This document shows, piece by piece, positions 43,267 through 51,212 of a stretch of 64,000 nucleotides of DNA; the first letter of the stretch is position 1; every line of letters starts with the position of its first letter. The notes below the pieces were generated by a model that was not told the origin of the DNA, did no database searches, and was given only the letters and a program-made list of their open reading frames with translations. The translations under genes and the position numbers were made by a program. The stretch is from positions 3,286,001 to 3,350,000 of the forward strand of contig NZ_CP064703.1 in the NCBI RefSeq assembly GCF_023101085.1, given 5' to 3'. The DNA comes from Bradyrhizobium sp. 170 (GTDB taxonomy: Bacteria; Pseudomonadota; Alphaproteobacteria; Rhizobiales; Xanthobacteraceae).

Positions 43267-44145
43267 GTGACAGCCGAGACGATTATCCAAAGCCTGGCGA
43301 GCGGCCTGTTGATGGGGCTGCTCTATGGGCTGATTGCCGTAGGCCTCGCGCTCATCTTCGGCCTGATGGACGTCGTAAACTTCGCCCACGGCGAATTCCT
43401 GATGATCGCGATGTACGCGACGTTCTTCCTGTTCGTGTTCTTCGCGATCGATCCCTTGCTGGCGGCGCCGCTGGTCGCCGCGGCGCTGTTCGTGTTCGGA
43501 GCCCTAGCCTATCTGCTGATCGTGCGGTTTGCGGTCCGCGCCAAGGCCAACGCCGGTATGGTGCAGATCTTCTCGACCTTCGGCCTCGCCATCGTCATGC
43601 GCGGCGTGGCGCAGTTCTTCTTCACGCCGGACTACCGCAGCGTTACGCATTCATGGCTCGGCGGCAAAACGGTTTCGGTTTTCGGCATCTTCCTGCCGGT
43701 GCCGCAACTGGTGGGCGCCCTGGTCGCGATCGCCGCATTCGGCGCGCTCTACCTCTTCATCAACCGCACCGACTTCGGCCGCGCGCTGGAAGCGACCCGC
43801 GAGGACGCCGGCGCGGTGGCGCTGGTCGGTATCGACAAGAACAAGGTGTTCGCGCTGGGCTGGGGCCTTGGTGCGGCGCTGGTGGGTCTGGCCGGCGCCG
43901 TGATGGCGATGTTCTTCTACATCTATCCTGACGTCGGCGCTTCGTTCGCGCTGATCGCCTATGTGACGGTGGCGCTGGGCGGCTTCGGCAGCGTGTTCGG
44001 CGCCTTCGCCGGCGGCATCATCGTCGGCCTGGTCGAGGCCACGACCGCCATGCTGCTGCCGCCTTCGCTCAAGGCGGTCGGCATCTACGCGGTCTATCTC
44101 CTTGTCGTCTTCATCCGGCCGCGCGGCCTGTTCGGATCGATGTGA
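43267..44145 (+). CDS. livH: Branched-chain-type ABC transporter permease (LivH)
   Basis: 292-residue inner-membrane permease with about eight helices. It starts at GTG 43267 after GGGGGTATCCC, giving MTAETIIQSLASGLLMGLLY, followed by the family sequence GLALIFGLMDVVNFAHGEFL (about 28-47). The C-terminal half has GLVEATTAMLLPPSLKAVGI. It overlaps livM by a few bases. The open frame extends upstream through the repeat, which is not coding. Pairs with LivM to form the pore; substrate as for the binding protein, unknown. Confidence 0.93.
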   Translation: MTAETIIQSLASGLLMGLLYGLIAVGLALIFGLMDVVNFAHGEFLMIAMYATFFLFVFFAIDPLLAAPLVAAALFVFGALAYLLIVRFAVRAKANAGMVQIFSTFGLAIVMRGVAQFFFTPDYRSVTHSWLGGKTVSVFGIFLPVPQLVGALVAIAAFGALYLFINRTDFGRALEATREDAGAVALVGIDKNKVFALGWGLGAALVGLAGAVMAMFFYIYPDVGASFALIAYVTVALGGFGSVFGAFAGGIIVGLVEATTAMLLPPSLKAVGIYAVYLLVVFIRPRGLFGSM

Positions 44146-45125
44146 TGGACACGAATTTCGCCAGAAGCCGCCGCCGCGACCTCATCGTCGCATTCTCTCT
44201 TGCCGCGATCGCAGCCGTGGTGCCGCTGTTCGTCAAGGATTCCTACGTCCAGAACATCATGGTGCTGACGTTGATGTGGGGGGCGCTGTCGCAGAGCTGG
44301 AATATCCTCTCCGGCTATTGCGGGCAGATCTCGCTCGGTCACGCGCTCTATTTCGGGATTGGCGCCTATACCACGACGCTGCTGTTCACCAAGTTCGGTG
44401 TCCTGCCGTGGTTCGGCATGCTCGGCGGCGGCGCGATCTCCGCGGTCATTGCCATGGCGCTCGGCTATCCCTGCTTCCGCCTGCGCGGGCATTATTTCGT
44501 CATCGCCACCATCGTCATCGCCGAGATCGGGCTCTTGCTGTTCCACAACTGGGATTGGGCAGGTGCTGCAATGGGCATCGAGATTCCCGTGCGCGGTGAC
44601 AGTTGGCTGAAATTCCAGTTCCCGCGCAGCAAGCTGCCGTATTTCTACTTCGCGCTGGCGCTGGCCTGCGTCGCCTGGTTCGTCACCTGGTGGCTGGAAG
44701 ATTCCAAATGGGGCTATTGGTGGCGCGCGGTGAAGGACAATCCGGACGCCGCCGAAAGCCTCGGTGTCGTGGTGTTCAATTCCAAGATGGGCGCAGCGGC
44801 GGTATCCGCGTTTCTGGTTGCGGTCGGCGGCAGCTTCTATGCGCAGTTCGTCTCTTATATCGATCCCGAGAGCATCATGGGCTTTCACATCTCGCTGCTG
44901 ATGGCGTTGCCCGCGGTGTTGGGAGGCATCGGCACGCTGTGGGGGCCGATGCTGGGCGCCGTCATCCTGATCCCGCTCACGGAATTGACGCGGTCCTACG
45001 CCGGCGGCTCCGGCCGTGGTGTCGACCTGATCGTCTACGGCGGCCTGATCATCGCGATCTCGCTGGCGCGGCCGCAGGGGCTGGTCGGTCTGTTCTCCTC
45101 CAGGCGCAAGGAGGCGGTACGATGA
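44145..45125 (+). CDS. livM: Branched-chain-type ABC transporter permease (LivM)
   Basis: 326-residue inner-membrane permease. Diagnostic block NILSGYCGQISLGHALYFGI (about 50-69), then several helices and a WAVKDNPDAAESLGV-type coupling loop (WWRAVKDNPDAAESLGVVVF, about 189-208). ATG 44145 overlaps the livH stop; a GTG at 44142 is an alternative. Its last bases overlap the livG start (ATGA). Works with LivH as the membrane pore. Confidence 0.93.
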   Translation: MDTNFARSRRRDLIVAFSLAAIAAVVPLFVKDSYVQNIMVLTLMWGALSQSWNILSGYCGQISLGHALYFGIGAYTTTLLFTKFGVLPWFGMLGGGAISAVIAMALGYPCFRLRGHYFVIATIVIAEIGLLLFHNWDWAGAAMGIEIPVRGDSWLKFQFPRSKLPYFYFALALACVAWFVTWWLEDSKWGYWWRAVKDNPDAAESLGVVVFNSKMGAAAVSAFLVAVGGSFYAQFVSYIDPESIMGFHISLLMALPAVLGGIGTLWGPMLGAVILIPLTELTRSYAGGSGRGVDLIVYGGLIIAISLARPQGLVGLFSSRRKEAVR

Positions 45126-45859
45126 CGACGACGCCACTCCTCGAAACCCGCGGCGTCTGGCAGCGCTTCGGCGGCCTGATTGCCAACAGCGACGTCTCGA
45201 TCTCGGTCGGACGCGGCGAAATCGTCGGCCTGATCGGCCCGAACGGCGCCGGCAAGTCGACGCTGTTCAACCTGATCGCGGGCGTGCTGCCGCCGACGCA
45301 AGGCTCGATCATCTTCGACGGTGAGGACGTCACCGCGTTGCCGGCGGCCGAACGCTGCCAGCGCGGGGTCGGCCGTACCTTCCAGGTCGTGAAAAGCTTC
45401 GAGACCATGACCGTGATCGACAATGTCATCGTCGGCGCGCTAGTCCGCACCACCGTGATGCGCGATGCCCGCCGCAAGGCGCATCAGGTGCTGGAGTTCT
45501 GCGGCCTGGCCGCGCGGGCCAACGTGCTCGCCAGCGATCTGGTGCCTTCCGAAAAGCGCCGGCTCGAAGTCGCCCGCGCGCTGGCGACCGAGCCGAAATT
45601 GCTGTTGCTGGACGAGGTGCTCACCGGGCTGACGCCGGTCGAAGCCAAAACCGGCGTCGAACTGGTGCGCAAGGTGCGCGATACCGGCGTCACCGTGCTG
45701 ATGGTCGAGCATGTCATGGAAATCGTGATGCCGCTGGTCGACCGCGCCATCGTGCTCGATCTCGGCAAGGTGCTGGTCGAAGGCAAGCCCACCGACGTCG
45801 TTCGCGATCCGAAAGTCATCAGCGCCTATCTGGGGGATCGTCATGCTGTCGGTGCATGA
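45122..45859 (+). CDS. livG: Branched-chain-type ABC transporter ATP-binding protein (LivG)
   Basis: 245-residue ATPase. Walker A GPNGAGKST (about 40-48), Q-loop region GRTFQVVKSFETMTVIDNV (about 84-102), a signature-like LVPSEKRRLEVARALATEPK (about 141-160) in which the usual LSGGQ reads LVPSEKR, Walker B LLLLDEVLTGLTP and the H-loop VEHVMEIVM. The altered signature (VPSEKRRLE) is seen in some LivG proteins, usually LS-Y/GGQ-QRRLEIA; here the first part has drifted. It overlaps livM by 4 bp and livF by 17 bp. Confidence 0.93.
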   Translation: MTTTPLLETRGVWQRFGGLIANSDVSISVGRGEIVGLIGPNGAGKSTLFNLIAGVLPPTQGSIIFDGEDVTALPAAERCQRGVGRTFQVVKSFETMTVIDNVIVGALVRTTVMRDARRKAHQVLEFCGLAARANVLASDLVPSEKRRLEVARALATEPKLLLLDEVLTGLTPVEAKTGVELVRKVRDTGVTVLMVEHVMEIVMPLVDRAIVLDLGKVLVEGKPTDVVRDPKVISAYLGDRHAVGA

Positions 45860-46547
45860 AGTCACCACCGCCTATCAGGGCCTGGTCGCAATCTCGGCGG
45901 TCTCGATCGAAGTGGCAAAGGGCGAGATCGTCTGCGTTGCCGGCGCCAATGGCGCTGGCAAGTCCACATTGCTGAAATCGATCGCCGGCGCGGAACGGCC
46001 GCGCTCCGGCACCGTGTCGTTCGACGGCACCAGGATCGACGGCATGGCGCAGCACGTCATCACCTCGCGCGGCATTGCCTATGTGCCGGAAAACCGCCGG
46101 CTGTTTCCGCGATTGTCGGTGCGCGACAATCTGCGGCTCGGCAGTTATCTTTTTCGCGGCCAGAGCAACCGCGAGGAGCCACTGGATCTCGTGTTCCAAT
46201 TGTTTCCGCGCCTGCAGGAACGGCTGGAGCAGCGCGCCGAAACGCTGTCTGGCGGCGAACAGCAGATGCTGGCGATCAGCCGCGCGCTGATGACGCGGCC
46301 GCGGTTGCTGATGCTGGACGAGCCCTCGCAGGGCATCATGCCAAAACTGGTCGATGAAATCTTCCAGGCGGTCAAGCGCATCCGCGACGCCGGCATGACC
46401 GTGCTGATCGTCGAGCAGCGCATGTCGGAATGCCTGGAAATCGCCGACCGTGCCTACATCCTGCAGACGGGCCGTGTGTTGATGCAGGGCAGCGCGGCGG
46501 AAATCAGTGTCAATCCGGATGTGCGGAAGGCGTATTTGGGATTGTGA
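45843..46547 (+). CDS. livF: Branched-chain-type ABC transporter ATP-binding protein (LivF)
   Basis: 234-residue ATPase pairing with LivG. Walker A GANGAGKST (about 37-45), signature LSGGEQQMLAISRALMTRPR (about 135-154), Walker B LLMLDEPSQGIMP, and H-loop IVEQRMSECLEIADRAY. The start lies 17 bp inside livG. It closes the importer operon and is followed directly by repeat family D. Confidence 0.94.
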   Translation: MLSVHEVTTAYQGLVAISAVSIEVAKGEIVCVAGANGAGKSTLLKSIAGAERPRSGTVSFDGTRIDGMAQHVITSRGIAYVPENRRLFPRLSVRDNLRLGSYLFRGQSNREEPLDLVFQLFPRLQERLEQRAETLSGGEQQMLAISRALMTRPRLLMLDEPSQGIMPKLVDEIFQAVKRIRDAGMTVLIVEQRMSECLEIADRAYILQTGRVLMQGSAAEISVNPDVRKAYLGL

Positions 46548-46550
46548 CTC

Positions 46551-46630
46551 GTAGCCCGGATGGAGCGTAGCGAAATCCGGGGAAACAACGAACGGTGGCC
46601 CCGGATTGCGCTGCGCTCCATCCGGGCTAC
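46551..46630. repeat. Intergenic inverted repeat, family D
   Basis: GTAGCCCGGATGGAGCGTAG at the left pairs with GCGCTCCATCCGGGCTAC at the right, with inner CGAAATCCGGGG pairing with CCCCGGATTGCG. It starts 3 bp after the livF stop and lies between it and the convergent hypothetical gene, so it may serve as a two-way transcript end. This type is widespread in Bradyrhizobium intergenic DNA (from memory). Confidence 0.85.
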
Positions 46631-46642
46631 GGCTGCAGAGCG

Positions 46643-47245
46643 TTATGGTGTTTCCGTATTTCGCTTTGCCTCGGATGCGGCCATCAACATCTGTTCCACG
46701 AGCCCTTCGAACTCGCTCTTGGCGATCGGGTCCGTCTTGGCAAGCTCATCATACGGTTTAATGGTTTTGGGCCACCAATGATGGTGGCGCCCCGCCTTAT
46801 CAAGGACACGAGCCGCCGCTTCGACCTCGGCGTCCGTTGGCCTTGCCGCTTCGGCCACGTCGTTCTCCCTCCAACCCATTTCTGCAGAAGCGAACGCACT
46901 GGGCGCCGTGAAATCGGCCTCATCCTCATGGACGCAAAGCTTTCCGCCAACGATGAATCCTTGCCATCCTTTGCCGGAGATGGCGTACACATCGAGTCCC
47001 GGTTGCATCATTTCGGCCGGGCGGCTGCGGAAATCTCGCAGATAGTCCTGATCAACCAGTGCGATCTCAACTCCGTCAAACCAGGATCTGATTTCCATCG
47101 CACGTACGTCGAGAATTAGCACGTCGATGCGGGTAGGGTGTTCGTCAGTCATTCCGCTTCGAAGCAAGAGGGGACCATGGCTTACGCCATAGCTGAACAC
47201 GGAGAATTTTCTGTCGGACTTGAAGGCTTTGAGGTTGGTTTGCAT
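46643..47245 (-). CDS. Hypothetical protein, possibly co-transcribed with otnC
   Basis: 200-residue protein I do not recognise. The N-terminal half (about 1-110) is a compact alpha/beta-looking segment with RIDVLILDVRAMEIRSWFDG and GLDVYAISGKGWQGFIVGGK; the C-terminal part has a helical stretch EAAARVLDKAGRHHHWWPKT followed by KSEFEGLVEQMLMAASEAK, which resembles short helical tails in phage-derived proteins. No membrane segment or signal peptide. Base composition is more AT-rich than the neighbours. Its start lies 7 bp after the otnC stop on the same strand, suggesting co-transcription, but its role in acid-sugar use is unknown. Confidence 0.7.
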   Translation of the reverse strand: MQTNLKAFKSDRKFSVFSYGVSHGPLLLRSGMTDEHPTRIDVLILDVRAMEIRSWFDGVEIALVDQDYLRDFRSRPAEMMQPGLDVYAISGKGWQGFIVGGKLCVHEDEADFTAPSAFASAEMGWRENDVAEAARPTDAEVEAAARVLDKAGRHHHWWPKTIKPYDELAKTDPIAKSEFEGLVEQMLMAASEAKRNTETP

Positions 47246-47252
47246 CGAGTGA

Positions 47253-47915
47253 CTATGTGTGATCGTGAGTCTGCGGCAATGTCAGTCCGAACACGTCAAT
47301 CAAATCCTCCACCTGCGCCGGCGACAGATACCGCGGGTTCAGCCCGCGCAGCAGCAGATACAGCTTCGCCGTCTCTTCCAGTTCCTCGATTGCATAGACC
47401 GCGGCCTCCAGCGTATCGCCTGAAACCACCGGCCCGTGATTGGCCAACAGCACGGACGAGTATTTCCCGGCCAGCCCCTTGATCGCATCCGCGACCGCCG
47501 GATCGCCGGGGCGGTAATAGGGCACGAGCGCGGTCTGCCCGCACTTCATCAGATAATACGGCGTCATCGGCGGCAGCGCGGCGCGGGGGTCGATCTCGGG
47601 CAGCATCGACAGCGCCACCGAGTGAGTCGAATGCAGATGCACCACCGCGCGGGCGGCGCCGCGCGTCTGGTACAGCGCGGTGTGGAGCGGAACTTCCTTG
47701 GTCGGTGCGTCGCCGGATACCAGCCGGCCGTCGGGACCGAGCCGCGACATCCGCGCCGGGTCGAGCGAGCCCAGCGAGGCGTTGGTCGGCGTCACCAGCC
47801 AGCCGCCGTCGTCGAGTTTCACGCTGATGTTGCCCGAGGAGCCCGGCGTCAGCCCGCGCTCGAACAGCGAGCGGCCGAGGCGACAGATTTCCTCGCGGAT
47901 CCTTGTTTCGCTCAT
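47253..47915 (-). CDS. otnC: 3-oxo-tetronate 4-phosphate decarboxylase (class II aldolase family)
   Basis: 220-residue zinc enzyme that decarboxylates 3-oxo-tetronate 4-phosphate to dihydroxyacetone phosphate in four-carbon acid-sugar catabolism. Class II aldolase features: GLTPGSSGNISVKLDDGGWL (about 20-39), the zinc His cluster in VVHLHSTHSVALS (about 91-103) and a third ligand His in LANHGPVVSGDTLEAAVYAI (about 157-176). It is divergent from ltnD by 120 bp, and the partner kinase and isomerase genes follow ltnD, so the pathway assignment is well supported by context. Confidence 0.88.
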   Translation of the reverse strand: MSETRIREEICRLGRSLFERGLTPGSSGNISVKLDDGGWLVTPTNASLGSLDPARMSRLGPDGRLVSGDAPTKEVPLHTALYQTRGAARAVVHLHSTHSVALSMLPEIDPRAALPPMTPYYLMKCGQTALVPYYRPGDPAVADAIKGLAGKYSSVLLANHGPVVSGDTLEAAVYAIEELEETAKLYLLLRGLNPRYLSPAQVEDLIDVFGLTLPQTHDHT

Positions 47916-48035
47916 GAACTGACCCCGTTTTGAAGCCTTGTCTCACGCTTTGGCAGCGCGGCCAAGCCGTGATACCCAGATGCAAGGCTGCCGGCCAATG
48001 GCGGCTAGAATGAAACCATTTGAGGGGACCGCCGC

Positions 48036-48950
48036 ATGCCAGAATCCGCCAAACCGCGCGTTGCCGTCATCGGGCTGGGCTCGATGGGCTATGGCATGGC
48101 GACCTCGCTGCGCCGCGCCGGGCTTGAAGTGACCGGCTGCGACGTCTGGGCGGACTCCGTGGCGAGGTTCGTGGTCGACGGCGGTAAGGGCGCCGGGACG
48201 CCGGCGGAAGCTGCCAAGGCGGCCGACATCGTCGTCAGCGTGGTCGTCAACGCCGCCCAGACCGAGACCATCCTGTTCGGCCCCAATGGCGTCGCCGAAA
48301 CGCTGGGGAAGGGCGCGGTGTTCATCTCCTCGGCCACCATGGACCCCGACATCGCGCGGCGGCTCGCCAAACAGTTGGAAACAACCGGGCGGCACTACCT
48401 CGACGCGCCGATCTCAGGCGGCGCGCAGCGCGCGGCGCAGGGCGAACTCACCGTTTTGGCGTCAGGCAGTCCGGCCGCCTTTGCCAAAGCCCGTCCGGCG
48501 CTCGATGCGATGGCCGCAAAACTTTACGAACTCGGCGATGACGCCGGCCAGGGCGCCGCGTTCAAGATGATCAACCAGCTGCTGGCCGGCGTGCACATCG
48601 CCGCCGCCTCGGAAGCCATCGCATTCGCTGCCAAGCAGGGCCTCGACATCCGAAAGGTCTACGAGGTGATCACGGCATCCGCCGGCAATTCCTGGATGTT
48701 CGAGAACCGCATGCCGCATGTGCTCGACGGCGATTATACGCCGCGCAGTGCGGTCGAAATTTTCGTGAAAGACCTCGGCATCATCCAGGACATGGCGCGC
48801 TCGCAGAAATTCCCGGTGCCGGTTGCGGCTGCCGCGCTGCAGATGTTCTTGATGACGGCCGCATCCGGCATGGGCCGCGATGACGACGCCTCGGTGGCGC
48901 GGATGTATGCCAGGGTGACCGGCACGCATCTGCCCGGCGAGCCGAAATAG
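48036..48950 (+). CDS. ltnD: L-threonate dehydrogenase
   Basis: 304-residue NAD-dependent beta-hydroxyacid dehydrogenase oxidising L-threonate to 2-oxo-tetronate. The cofactor loop is VAVIGLGSMGYGMATSLRRA (about 9-28), the substrate loop APISGGAQRAAQGELTVLAS (about 128-147), and the catalytic Lys lies in KMINQLLAGVHIAAASEAI (about 178-196). The SWMFENRMPHVLDGDYTPRS segment is typical of LtnD. ATG 48036 follows GAGGGGACC. It heads a three-gene plus-strand operon with otnI and otnK. Confidence 0.9.
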   Translation: MPESAKPRVAVIGLGSMGYGMATSLRRAGLEVTGCDVWADSVARFVVDGGKGAGTPAEAAKAADIVVSVVVNAAQTETILFGPNGVAETLGKGAVFISSATMDPDIARRLAKQLETTGRHYLDAPISGGAQRAAQGELTVLASGSPAAFAKARPALDAMAAKLYELGDDAGQGAAFKMINQLLAGVHIAAASEAIAFAAKQGLDIRKVYEVITASAGNSWMFENRMPHVLDGDYTPRSAVEIFVKDLGIIQDMARSQKFPVPVAAAALQMFLMTAASGMGRDDDASVARMYARVTGTHLPGEPK

Positions 48951-48976
48951 CAGCAAGATCAAGAAGGGGACGCTCG

Positions 48977-49759
48977 ATGCCGCGTTTTGCCGCCAATCTC
49001 TCCATGATGTTCACCGATGTGCCGTTCCTCGACCGCTTCGATGCTGCGGCGAAGGCCGGCTTCACCGCGGTTGAATTCCTGTTTCCCTATGATCATCCGG
49101 CGGAGGCCGTCGGCGAACGGTTGCAGAAAAACGGCCTGACGCAGGCGCTGTTCAACCTGCCGCCGGGCAATTGGGACGCCGGCGAAAAAGGCTTTGCGGC
49201 GCTGCCGGAGCGCTTTGACGATCTGAAGCGAAGCCTCGAGACGGCGCTTCCTTACGCGAAGGCGACCGGCGTCAAGCGGCTGCATCTGATGGCCGGCATC
49301 GCCAACCGAAGCGAACCGAAAGCGGTCGAGCAGTTTTATAAGTCGGTGACGTGGACCGCGGAATTCTTTGCGCCTCATGGCCTCGACGTCGTGATCGAGC
49401 CGATCAATGCGCGCAACGTGCCGGGCTACTTTCTCAACGATTTTGGCTTCGCGCGTGACCTGATCGCCGAACTGAAAATCCCGAACCTGAAACTGCAGTT
49501 CGACATCTATCACTGCCAGATCATTCATGGCGACGTCACCATGCGGCTGCGCGAGATGATGCCGATCACGGGCCACGTCCAGATCGCCAGCATTCCCTCG
49601 CGCAACGAACCCGATGGCGAGGAGCTGAACTATCCGTTCCTGTTCGCTGAACTCGACCGGCTCGGCTATGACGGCTTCGTCGGCTGCGAATACAACCCGC
49701 GGGCCAAGACCACCGACGGCCTTGCCTGGTTCAAGCCCTATGCCGGAGTAAAGCCGTGA
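48977..49759 (+). CDS. otnI: 2-oxo-tetronate isomerase (hydroxypyruvate isomerase-like)
   Basis: 260-residue TIM-barrel isomerase converting 2-oxo-tetronate to 3-oxo-tetronate. It opens MPRFAANLSMMFTDVPFLDR; metal ligands are suggested by VIEPINARNVPGYFL (Glu, about 140), QFDIYHCQIIHGDV (Asp/His, about 174-187) and a late Glu in VGCEYNPRAKT. Length and the NLPPGNWDAGEKGFAALPER segment fit the Hyi/OtnI family. It begins 26 bp after ltnD and overlaps the otnK GTG start. Confidence 0.9.
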   Translation: MPRFAANLSMMFTDVPFLDRFDAAAKAGFTAVEFLFPYDHPAEAVGERLQKNGLTQALFNLPPGNWDAGEKGFAALPERFDDLKRSLETALPYAKATGVKRLHLMAGIANRSEPKAVEQFYKSVTWTAEFFAPHGLDVVIEPINARNVPGYFLNDFGFARDLIAELKIPNLKLQFDIYHCQIIHGDVTMRLREMMPITGHVQIASIPSRNEPDGEELNYPFLFAELDRLGYDGFVGCEYNPRAKTTDGLAWFKPYAGVKP

Positions 49760-51033
49760 AATTGTCCTTGGGCTGCATTGCCGACGACTATACCGGCGCC
49801 TCCGATCTCGCCAACACGCTGACCCGTCAGGGTCTGCGCACGGTGCAGACCATCGGCGTACCGTCGGACGACCTCGCGCTGCCTGAGGTCGACGCGGTGG
49901 TGGTGTCGCTCAAGAGCCGTTCGATCGAGGCGGGTGTTGCGGTCGATCGTTCGCGCGCGGCGGAGAAATGGCTGCGCGGCCGCGGCGCCGGCCATGTGCT
50001 GTTCAAGATCTGCTCGACCTTCGATTCCACCGACGCCGGCAATATCGGCCCCGTCATGGATGCGCTGCGCGCCGATTCCGGCGATGCCATCGTGCTGGTG
50101 ACGCCGGCCTTTCCGGAAACCGGCCGCACCGTCTACCAGGGCAACCTGTTCGTAGGCAGCGTGCCGCTGAACGAAAGTCCGTTGAAGGATCATCCGCTCA
50201 ATCCGATGCACGATTCCAATCTGGTGCGGGTGCTGGCGCGCCAGAGCCAGACCAAGGTCGGGCTGGTGGATCTCGCAACGCTTTCGCGCGGCGCGGACGC
50301 GGTTCGCGGGCGTCTCGCCGATCTTGCGGGCAAGGGCATCGGCGCTGCTATCATCGACGCCGTGTTCGACCGCGATCTCGAAACCATCGGCGGCGTTGCG
50401 CTGGATCATCGCCTTTCAGTCGGCGCGTCCGGCATCGGTCTCGGTCTCGCCCGGGCGCTGGTCGCCTCCGGCAAGGTCAAATCGGATTCCGCCGGCGCGG
50501 TGTCGGGAGCGCCGGTCGGCGGACCGGCGGCGTGCCTGGCGGGGAGCTGTTCGCAGGCGACGTTGGCGCAGATCGCCAACGCCGAAAAGACCATGGCTGT
50601 CCTGCATCTCGATCCCGAACAGATCATCGCGGGGCCTGCCGAGGTACGGCGGGCGCTCGGCTGGGCGAACGACCGAATCAACGGCGGGCCGATCCTGATC
50701 GCCAGCAGCTCGACGCCGGATCAGGTCGCAGCTCTGCAATCTCGTCATGGCCGCGATGCAGCCGGGCATGCCATTGAGCAGGCGATGGCCGATATTGCGG
50801 AAGGCCTGGTGCGGTCGGGCGTGCGGCGATTGGTCGTCGCGGGTGGTGAAACTTCGGGCGCCGTCGTCGATCGCCTGCGCATTCCGGGATTCCTCGTCGG
50901 CGCAGAAATCGCTGCAGGAGTGCCGGTTTTAAGCGCAGTGGGTGCCGACAGAGGCGAGATGTTGCTTGCCCTGAAATCGGGCAATTTCGGCGGGCCTGAG
51001 TTTTTTTCCGATGCTCTGAAGCTGATGCGCTGA
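49756..51033 (+). CDS. otnK: 3-oxo-tetronate kinase
   Basis: 425-residue four-carbon acid-sugar kinase phosphorylating 3-oxo-tetronate at C4. N-terminal DUF1537 domain: GCIADDYTGASDLANTLTRQ (about 6-25), FKICSTFDSTDAGNIGPVMD (about 83-102) and PAFPETGRTVYQGNLFVG (about 117-134). C-terminal nucleotide-binding part: VVAGGETSGAVVDRLRI and GADRGEMLLALKSGNFGGPE (about 395-414). GTG 49756 overlaps the otnI stop (GTGA). Together with OtnC, LtnD and OtnI it completes a route to dihydroxyacetone phosphate. Confidence 0.92.
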   Translation: MKLSLGCIADDYTGASDLANTLTRQGLRTVQTIGVPSDDLALPEVDAVVVSLKSRSIEAGVAVDRSRAAEKWLRGRGAGHVLFKICSTFDSTDAGNIGPVMDALRADSGDAIVLVTPAFPETGRTVYQGNLFVGSVPLNESPLKDHPLNPMHDSNLVRVLARQSQTKVGLVDLATLSRGADAVRGRLADLAGKGIGAAIIDAVFDRDLETIGGVALDHRLSVGASGIGLGLARALVASGKVKSDSAGAVSGAPVGGPAACLAGSCSQATLAQIANAEKTMAVLHLDPEQIIAGPAEVRRALGWANDRINGGPILIASSSTPDQVAALQSRHGRDAAGHAIEQAMADIAEGLVRSGVRRLVVAGGETSGAVVDRLRIPGFLVGAEIAAGVPVLSAVGADRGEMLLALKSGNFGGPEFFSDALKLMR

Positions 51034-51096
51034 TCGCCTCGCCCACCATTCATTTCCCGGAGAGAACTGTCGCGTAGGTATTTGTACCGACGCGCG

Positions 51097-51101
51097 TTAA
51101 C
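51097..51101 (+). promoter_or_regulatory. TTAAC element upstream of MCP 1
   Basis: GTTAAC lies 112-116 bp before the MCP 1 start codon in the 179 bp gap after otnK. Similar elements precede the other four MCP genes. Its meaning (CtrA half-site, promoter element) is unproven. Confidence 0.3.
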
Positions 51102-51212
51102 TCAACCTGAGGACGTGTCGGGTTTGATACGGCATCCATCCACTTTTCCAACCTCTCTGCCTTTTCACCACCCGGCGCGTCCCACGCGCCCAAAAACTAG
51201 AGATTCCGTCCC

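Noticed and set aside
46595..47119. 174-codon plus-strand frame opposite the hypothetical protein gene.
   Set aside because: It begins inside repeat family D and its translation is Cys/His/Arg rich with no domain, whereas the minus-strand frame has a good start next to otnC and protein-like composition.
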